Assembly (NCBI GenBank): GCA_900540145.1
Contig: UQEW01000005.1
Coordinates: forward strand, 1 to 46,415
Reading direction: 5' to 3'
Length of the DNA stretch: 46,415 nucleotides
From: an uncultured Eubacteriales bacterium
GTDB lineage: Bacteria; Bacillota; Clostridia; Peptostreptococcales; Anaerovoracaceae
Notes under the pieces: generated by a model
The model's input: only the letters and a program-made list of their open reading frames with translations
Database searches by the model: none
What the model was told of the DNA's origin: nothing
Program-made: the position numbers and the translations under genes
Shown here: positions 39,892-46,415 of the stretch, in pieces
How positions within the stretch are numbered: the stretch's first letter is position 1
Layout of the letters: each line of letters starts with the position of its first letter

Positions 39892-41097
39892 TCATGGAAG
39901 GCGACAAAAATCTGCTTTCATAGCAGCGATTTTCTCTTCATCACTGAATATCTTCGCTATCTGCCATGATATTATACGTGCAGCTGTCACTATAGATTGA
40001 TGAGCCTTGTCAGTTTTCATGGCTCTCTCAAACTCCCTTGTATGTATGGTTGCATTATCTATCACCTGCAAACATGGCTGGAAAGCAGGGCAAACATAAC
40101 TTACGTTGCCTATATCTGAAGACGCAAAAATAGCTCCTTCCGGGTAATTCTCCACAAGACACAGCTCATCGAAGACCTCCCTCAACGCGTCCGCGCCCGT
40201 TTTATTATCGCGAAGGTTCAGATAATAATGATACTTTTGAGGAATTTTTTTAAATGTGGTCTGCGTAGCAATGGCAGCGCCCCGCGCGCAGTCATCCACC
40301 AGCCCTATAAGCTCCTCCAGATATTCCTTTCCATCGGCCCTGACAAAAAGTTTAAGCGAGCTTTTTTCCGGCACGATATTGGGCGCTGCCCCTCCATAGG
40401 AAACTATGCCATGGAACTGTGCCTCAGGCCTTGTATGCTGTCTCAGCATATCAATAGCGTGCATCATAAGCTGGACTCCGTTTAACGCGTTGCGGCCTTC
40501 CCATGGCGCTGCCGAAGCGTGAGCAGCTTTTCCCTCAAACTCATATATGAACTCATCTACTGCTTTAAGTTTCGGCATGATCCAATTACTGTTATACATA
40601 TGAACCATGATGGACATGTCGTATTTATCAAAAATCCCTTGATTGCACATTACGCATTTATATCCTCTGTGCTCCTCATCCGGAGTTCCGATAATGTGGA
40701 TATCTGCATTCAAATCGTCTTGCAAGTCTTTAAGAGATAACGCCGCCAATACCGATGCCGCGCATGAAAGGCAGTGTCCGCATGCATGTCCCAGCTCAGG
40801 CAGCGCGTCATATTCAGCCAATATGGCTATTTTATACTTGTGCTTATCAGCTCCGAAAACGCCTCTGAAAGCTGAATTGCTGCCAGCAAACGGATATTCT
40901 ACATTATATCCGTGTTCTCGCAACAAGGAAACTACTTTTTTCGATGTTTCAAATTCTTGTCCAGGAAGCTCAGGATTGTCAGCTATACAGTCACTGAGCT
41001 TTATCATCTCACCCTTGTAGTTTCCCATTGCCTGATTTATTTTAGCTTTCATTTGAGCATACTTTTCAAAATACGCCCTCTTTTTTTCTTCTGTCAT
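39892..41097 (-). CDS. M20 family amidohydrolase (M20D, AbgB/aminoacylase-like)
   Basis: This di-metal hydrolase cleaves amide bonds of N-acyl amino acids or p-aminobenzoyl-glutamate-like substrates. The 401 residues are full length. The metal site is LAEYDALPELGHACGHCLSC, followed by TPDEEHRGYK (Glu pair). The dimerisation domain contains FEGKAAHASAAPWEGRNAL and GGAAPNIVPE. The N-terminal helical extension (residues 1-27) is unusual for simple aminoacylases and resembles AbgB-type proteins. AGAGG precedes the ATG; it follows a DUF4177 gene by 26 bases. Unlike the peptidase chimera at 4133-5308, this M20 protein keeps all metal ligands. Confidence 0.9.
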   Translation of the reverse strand: MTEEKKRAYFEKYAQMKAKINQAMGNYKGEMIKLSDCIADNPELPGQEFETSKKVVSLLREHGYNVEYPFAGSNSAFRGVFGADKHKYKIAILAEYDALPELGHACGHCLSCAASVLAALSLKDLQDDLNADIHIIGTPDEEHRGYKCVMCNQGIFDKYDMSIMVHMYNSNWIMPKLKAVDEFIYEFEGKAAHASAAPWEGRNALNGVQLMMHAIDMLRQHTRPEAQFHGIVSYGGAAPNIVPEKSSLKLFVRADGKEYLEELIGLVDDCARGAAIATQTTFKKIPQKYHYYLNLRDNKTGADALREVFDELCLVENYPEGAIFASSDIGNVSYVCPAFQPCLQVIDNATIHTREFERAMKTDKAHQSIVTAARIISWQIAKIFSDEEKIAAMKADFCRLP

Positions 41098-41123
41098 TTC
41101 CTCTGTTGCCTCTTAATTTTTAA

Positions 41124-41384
41124 TCAATCCATGCGCTCAAATACAAGGTTGCAAACGGTACGGTCTCCTCCGCCCAAGCCTGTTGATCCTGATGTGGATT
41201 GAGCAAATGTATGCAAGCGATATCCTTCTGCATACTGCTCATTGCAAAGGTCTTCTATTTCACGAAAATTTTTTGAACCCTTTCCAACGAATTTTTCTCT
41301 TAAAACGATCTGCATTACGCGATACTTTCCTGAATTTTTGCTAATTTTACCTTCTTCGTCATTAAATGAATCTAAAAATCCCAT
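41124..41384 (-). CDS. DUF4177-type small protein
   Basis: The 86-residue protein has the family pattern YRVMQIVLREKFVGKGSKNF, EGYRLHTFAQSTSGS and GLGGGDRTVCNLVFE. It is a small beta-rich domain of unknown function widespread in Clostridia. It starts at an ATG with AAGGAAGG upstream and lies 26 bases before the M20 gene, so the two are probably co-transcribed. It has no signal peptide. Nothing indicates a specific function. Confidence 0.82.
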   Translation of the reverse strand: MGFLDSFNDEEGKISKNSGKYRVMQIVLREKFVGKGSKNFREIEDLCNEQYAEGYRLHTFAQSTSGSTGLGGGDRTVCNLVFERMD

Positions 41385-41489
41385 ACTATCCTTCCTTTCT
41401 TGCTGAGCAATTTTGCCTGCGCTTATAAGTCATTGTTTTTTATGATAATATTATATCACTTGTGAAGTGAATTTGTATAGTTCTCCCGG

Positions 41490-44400
41490 TTAAATTGTCC
41501 CGCCTACTCCCTTATATTTTTCCACAAAAGCAGATATTTTTTCAAACACTCGCTGCTTCTTTCCATGATATTGTGGATTGAGAGGACTCATTTTAGGCAG
41601 GGTCTCATTCAGACCCGTTCCGTTTTCGCTGGCGTATCCCTTTTTTAATGAAGCAAGAATATATCGTTTAGCGGCTTCCGTGTTAAGTTGCTCATCAACT
41701 ATCAGTGATTCTGCTTCTTTCTTCTGTTCTTTTTGAGCAAATTGGAAAAATGCATCGATAACACCTGCTTTGTCCTGTATTTCATCTAAATCTGTTTGAT
41801 TTATAAAGTCTACAATCAGACTTTCTTTGGCGCGATTGCCCGTGCCGGAACGAATTATGCGTCGGATTTCTTCGATAAGGGCGCTTTTATCCTTCGTATT
41901 TTGATGCTTCTCAAAGATTAACTCAAGGATGTAATCTAAATTAATCTCCTGAGATTTTAATAGTTCTACTTCAAATACAACATCATGCCAATCAATTTTT
42001 GATTTTTCTTTATCTCTCTCATCCTTCTCACGATAGAGCCACTCTCGAATATCGTTATATACAGAGCGATAATCCTGAATGGTTCTTTCTTTCAATACAT
42101 CTATTGATTGCATAGCTCTGATATCTTCATCGCTGACGAAATACGTAGCCTTGAATTCCCGTACAGCCTCAGAATCGTTTAGGTCCACTTTTTGCAATTC
42201 TTTTAAGCAGGTAAACTCGTCATAGTTTTGCAAAATATTTTCTATCTTCAAATATTCGCTAAATAATTTAACAAATTCTTTCTTATCATGTTCTGTGACA
42301 ATTTCCTCAACTTCTGCAAAACGTGAATTCAAGTCATTTACTATATCCACATAGCCACGACATTCTACGCCTGTAACAATATCCTTGAATCCGTCCATGT
42401 ATTCTTTATAGCTTTTTTCCAAAACTATGTTTCTTGTGTTATCATCGCCAAAACACTTTATTGCATCGATTGTCGCTTGCTCAAGATTTCTAAATGTAAC
42501 AATGTTGCCGAAAGTCTTTGTGGAATCATAAATACGATTAGTTCTGGAAAATGCTTGCATAAGTCCATGATAGCGGAGATTTTTATCTACAAACAGCGTA
42601 TTCAGTGTCGGCGCATCAAACCCCGTCAAAAACATGCCAACAACTATCAAAAGGTCTATTTCTTGATTCTTCATGCGATTAGAAAGATCTCTGTAATAAT
42701 TTTGGAATTCTTTGCTTTCAACACTAAAATTGGTTTTAAACATTTTGTTATAGTCATTAATAGCCAATGCCAGAAATTCCTTTGCGCTGCTTTCCATTGC
42801 CGTGGGCTCAAAATTTTCATCAGGAATTTCCCCTACAGCACTCTGCGCTTCATTGGCCGCAAAAGAAAATATTGTTGCAATTTTCAGCGGCCTTTCGCTC
42901 TCCCTTTGCATACTGTTGAGCGATTCATAATAAAGCTTTGCCGCATCGACACTGCTTACAGCAAACATAGCGTTAAACCCCTTGGCGCCAAGATGCGTAC
43001 GGTGCGTTTTCACTCCAAAGTTATCTAAAATATACTGCGAAATCTCCCTTATTCTTTGCGGATGCAATAACGCTTCTTTCGTCTCCGCCGCTGTCAACTT
43101 TTTCTCATCCTGCTCCATCTCAATTGATTTGAATTTGGGACGAACATCATTATAATCAACTTTAAATTTCAGTACTTTTTCGTCTCTGATCGCATCGGTT
43201 ATAACATACGAATGCAGCTCTCTTCCGAATACTGACTCAGTTGTTTCTGTGCCTAAGGCGTTTTCAGGAAATATAGGAGTACCTGTAAATCCAAATTGAT
43301 AATACTTCTTAAACTTTTTCTTGATATTTTTTTGCGCTTCTCCGAATTGCGAACGGTGGGCCTCGTCAAAAATAAAAACGACCTGCTTATTGTAGATTTC
43401 CAAATCGGGTTCGGCTTTTAAGAGATTATTCAATTTTTGAATAGTAGTGACGATAATTTTATTATCCTTTTTCTCAATATTGCGTTTCAGTCCCGCAGTA
43501 CTTTCCGATCCATTGACACTGTCTGGTGAAAAGCGCTGATACTCTTTCATTGTCTGATAATCTAAATCTTTACGGTCTACTACAAAGAAAACTTTGTCTA
43601 TAAAGTCAAGTTCTGTAGCCAATCTGGCAGCTTTAAAGCTGGTCAGCGTTTTCCCGGAACCTGTTGTATGCCAAACATATCCGCCGCTTTCGGTGGTTGC
43701 CCATTTCTTTGCATAGTAAGAACTTTTTATTTTCCAGAGAATCCTCTCGGTGGCGGCAATCTGATAAGGACGCATTATCAATAAATTGTCATTTACATCC
43801 AGGACAGAATAAATCAGCAATATTTTTAATATTGTGTTCTTTTGAAAAAAAGTCGCGGTGAAATCTTTTAGATCTTTAATCAGGACATTTTTTGATGTTG
43901 CCCAATTCATAGTAAAATCGAAACTGTTTTTATCCCGTTTTGTTGTATTGGCAAAATAACGGCTGTCCGTGCCGTTGGAAATCACAAATATTTGTAAATA
44001 CTTGTACAAAGAGTTTTCTGAATTAAAGCTCTCTTTGCTATACCTGTTTATCTGGTTAAATGCCTCCCGTATGGCTATTCCTCTTTTCTTAAGCTCTATT
44101 TGAATAAGTGGCAGACCATTGATCAAAATCGTAACATCATATCGATTGGCGTAAGTCCCTGTTTGTTCAAACTGAGAAATAACTTGCATCTTGTTTTTTA
44201 CTATATCTTTTTCTTCCTTCTTTACAAGATATATATTCTTTATATGTCCATCATCAAATACGAAATCATAAATATAATCATTATGGATTTTACGGGTTTT
44301 GTCTATATGGCTATCGCCTGCTTTGTCTAAATATTCTTCGCAAAATCTTTCCCATTCCGAGTCAGTAAACTGAACGTCGTTAAGCGTCTGTAGCTGTACT

Positions 44401-44603
44401 CGTGCATTCTCAAACATTGCTTCTGGGGATCTCAAATCCGGAAGATATTCGTACCCTTGGTTCACTAAATCTTGTATGAATTCCTTTTCAAGCGACGCCT
44501 CTGTCTGATATGTACTTGTTTCACGTACACGTGACGCATACTTTTCGTACTTGTCCAAAACTATGAAATTGTTTGATTCCGCTATCGGATTATATTCATA
44601 CAT
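41490..44603 (-). CDS. hsdR: Type IC restriction enzyme, HsdR subunit
   Basis: HsdR is the translocating and cleaving subunit of a type I restriction system. The 1037-residue protein agrees along its length with the EcoR124I/EcoprrI type IC family, from AESNNFIVLDKYEKYA to the terminal FVEKYKGVGGTI. The N-terminal nuclease core is present (YDVTILINGLPLIQIELKKRG). The Walker A motif HTTGSGKT has Lys318; IFDEAHRSQFG is the DEAH box and YQFGFTGTPIF motif III. The ATG at 44603 overlaps the prrC stop by one base (TGATG) and has GGAAGGAG upstream. hsdM must lie beyond the right edge. Confidence 0.97.
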   Translation of the reverse strand: MYEYNPIAESNNFIVLDKYEKYASRVRETSTYQTEASLEKEFIQDLVNQGYEYLPDLRSPEAMFENARVQLQTLNDVQFTDSEWERFCEEYLDKAGDSHIDKTRKIHNDYIYDFVFDDGHIKNIYLVKKEEKDIVKNKMQVISQFEQTGTYANRYDVTILINGLPLIQIELKKRGIAIREAFNQINRYSKESFNSENSLYKYLQIFVISNGTDSRYFANTTKRDKNSFDFTMNWATSKNVLIKDLKDFTATFFQKNTILKILLIYSVLDVNDNLLIMRPYQIAATERILWKIKSSYYAKKWATTESGGYVWHTTGSGKTLTSFKAARLATELDFIDKVFFVVDRKDLDYQTMKEYQRFSPDSVNGSESTAGLKRNIEKKDNKIIVTTIQKLNNLLKAEPDLEIYNKQVVFIFDEAHRSQFGEAQKNIKKKFKKYYQFGFTGTPIFPENALGTETTESVFGRELHSYVITDAIRDEKVLKFKVDYNDVRPKFKSIEMEQDEKKLTAAETKEALLHPQRIREISQYILDNFGVKTHRTHLGAKGFNAMFAVSSVDAAKLYYESLNSMQRESERPLKIATIFSFAANEAQSAVGEIPDENFEPTAMESSAKEFLALAINDYNKMFKTNFSVESKEFQNYYRDLSNRMKNQEIDLLIVVGMFLTGFDAPTLNTLFVDKNLRYHGLMQAFSRTNRIYDSTKTFGNIVTFRNLEQATIDAIKCFGDDNTRNIVLEKSYKEYMDGFKDIVTGVECRGYVDIVNDLNSRFAEVEEIVTEHDKKEFVKLFSEYLKIENILQNYDEFTCLKELQKVDLNDSEAVREFKATYFVSDEDIRAMQSIDVLKERTIQDYRSVYNDIREWLYREKDERDKEKSKIDWHDVVFEVELLKSQEINLDYILELIFEKHQNTKDKSALIEEIRRIIRSGTGNRAKESLIVDFINQTDLDEIQDKAGVIDAFFQFAQKEQKKEAESLIVDEQLNTEAAKRYILASLKKGYASENGTGLNETLPKMSPLNPQYHGKKQRVFEKISAFVEKYKGVGGTI

Positions 44604-45718
44604 CAGTCTGACTCCTTCCAAAATTTTGCGTTATCGATCAGATGATTGAATAATAGTTTCACCGTTTGTTTTTCTGCTTCCGTAGGCTCTTTAACTTCTT
44701 CATTCAATAAGGTTCTGTGACTGTAGAAATTCATAACGCGTTTTGCATACACTTCTTTATCGTCGGGCAATAAATCCGACCATTTTTCATAACCGAGAAA
44801 GTTTGATGCTTTTTCATATAAATTACGTAACAGAGTAAAATGATATTTTTCAATCTTGTTTTCTTCTATCGCTCGTTTAATTATACCTATCAAGTGGTGA
44901 TGATAAGAAAAGTTTTCATTTGAATCACCAAACTTAGTATCTAAATCATAGCTGCCGTCTTCATTTTTTATTAGCATGTATCCATTTCTTCTGATTTTCA
45001 ATTGATTGTACAGTACGTTATAAAACAAAGCGCTATGTGTGGTAATAATAAACTTTAAATTGGACTCACTGCTTCTAATCACTTCTGCAAGATTTACGGC
45101 CATCTGTATCAAATGATTGTCATCCAAAGATGTTACCGGGTCATCAATAAATATATATTCTAATTGATTCAATCTGTCCGTCTCTCTATCGCTTTCTTCC
45201 GGCACATTTAATACTGCTACTACTTGTTCCAGCAAGCTATAGAAAACGCTCCAGACAAAATTGCTTTCCTCGCCTTTGGATATCTTAATGTTTTCGGTAT
45301 CTTCGTCATTTCCTCTTCTTAAAGAAAATGTAACCTCTGAAAAATCTTCATTGAATTTCGGCATTAACGCTTCGTTGTTGATATAAGTCTGAAAATTGCT
45401 TATTACGTTTTGCTCTTGTCCCTGTTCCACAAACACCCATTCTGTAAATTCGTTTGGATGAATTTTCAATTTTATATCAATATCATTGCCTAAATCATTA
45501 TCCCAATAAAACAAATCCTCCGTATAAGCGTTATAATAAAGTATTTTCTTGCTTGCCAGTCCTGCATTCTCTTCATCTGATTCGTTTTTAGGGGCAATTA
45601 ATTCTTTAAATGCTCTTGAAAGCCGTGTTTTACCCGTGCCATTAAATGCATATATCAATTGTACTTTTTTATCGCTTTTTCTGAGCTCGCCTGTAATTTC
45701 TTCTAAGGTTTTTCCCAT
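44603..45718 (-). CDS. prrC: Anticodon nuclease PrrC
   Basis: PrrC is a latent ribonuclease held by a type IC restriction complex; in E. coli it cuts tRNA-Lys at the anticodon when phage T4 disables EcoprrI. The 371-residue protein resembles E. coli PrrC throughout. It has Walker A AFNGTGKT (24-31), KKILYYNAYTEDLFYWDND, ABC-like SKGEESNF (148-154), Walker B FIDDPVTSLDD and an H-switch ITTHS. The nuclease region keeps KFGDSN (262-267). The catalytic triad Arg298, Glu302, His334 has exactly the spacing of Arg320, Glu324, His356. Gene order hsdS-prrC-hsdR also equals the E. coli locus. It starts 21 bases after hsdS with AGAGG upstream. Confidence 0.95.
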   Translation of the reverse strand: MGKTLEEITGELRKSDKKVQLIYAFNGTGKTRLSRAFKELIAPKNESDEENAGLASKKILYYNAYTEDLFYWDNDLGNDIDIKLKIHPNEFTEWVFVEQGQEQNVISNFQTYINNEALMPKFNEDFSEVTFSLRRGNDEDTENIKISKGEESNFVWSVFYSLLEQVVAVLNVPEESDRETDRLNQLEYIFIDDPVTSLDDNHLIQMAVNLAEVIRSSESNLKFIITTHSALFYNVLYNQLKIRRNGYMLIKNEDGSYDLDTKFGDSNENFSYHHHLIGIIKRAIEENKIEKYHFTLLRNLYEKASNFLGYEKWSDLLPDDKEVYAKRVMNFYSHRTLLNEEVKEPTEAEKQTVKLLFNHLIDNAKFWKESD

Positions 45719-45739
45719 ATTTGTACCTCTGGTTTTTCT

Positions 45740-46415
<676 letters not shown>

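Overview
The window looks like a chromosomal segment of a low-GC, strictly anaerobic member of the Clostridia (Bacillota), perhaps a gut species. The lineage is inferred from gene content: a tungsten/molybdenum aldehyde:ferredoxin oxidoreductase module, a sigma-I/RsgI pair, sortase B, a FeoA-FeoB fusion, cyclodeaminase, an NrdD-related small protein, AAGGAGG-type ribosome binding sites and many intrinsic terminators. No rRNA, tRNA, CRISPR array, transposase or phage gene was recognised. The right edge ends inside a simple-sequence repeat, which is a likely contig break.

Layout. 1-3510 (+) is a redox module: aldehyde:ferredoxin oxidoreductase (5' end missing), MoaD/ThiS-like protein, a four-cluster ferredoxin and iron-dependent alcohol dehydrogenase. 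3511-5780 holds a repeat-rich spacer, an S66/M20 peptidase chimera (-), a nested inverted repeat, and a promoter with a structured leader before the guanidinium exporter Gdx (+). 6400-10610 (-) is a housekeeping series: vanZ-like, tadA, a membrane-anchored Lys/Glu-rich protein, ispE, a GntR regulator and a monofunctional transglycosylase. 10782-13818 (+) is ppx-ppk1. 13903-22417 mixes an unknown conserved protein, an NrdD-tail-like small protein behind possible NrdR boxes, an NSS transporter, alanine racemase, a MATE pump, a nucleoside-kinase-like protein coupled to DUF2284, a decayed amidohydrolase and a DUF4430 lipoprotein. 22568-27988 (-) carries sortase B, FchA, an HD hydrolase, FeoAB and an EamA transporter. 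28154-30740 (+) has an aminotransferase, a flavodoxin and a membrane protein.

30809-36466 (-) is the most coherent unusual block: sigma-I, RsgI, a second RsgI-like/PepSY lipoprotein, a VTC-type (polyphosphate polymerase-like) protein, DUF4956 and CotH kinase. Two sequences of the form ACCCC-N19-CGTA lie upstream of sigI and of the lipoprotein gene and look like sigma-I promoters, so the block probably forms a self-activated regulon. Both RsgI-type proteins end in Asn/Asp/Ser-rich tails that share a nearly identical 38-bp DNA segment.

36734-41384 has a second NSS transporter, a MalY/PatB-type aminotransferase, a palindrome-rich spacer, an M20 amidohydrolase and a DUF4177 protein. 41490-46415 (-) is a type IC restriction-modification locus ordered hsdS-prrC-hsdR, as in the EcoprrI locus of E. 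coli, with the anticodon nuclease PrrC between the subunits. The hsdS frame runs through a (TCTG)n repeat of at least 14 units (read as Gln-Thr-Asp-Arg on the coding strand). Only one of the three frames stays open beyond the repeat, so HsdS is probably phase-variable, and three-unit changes could alter its central spacer.
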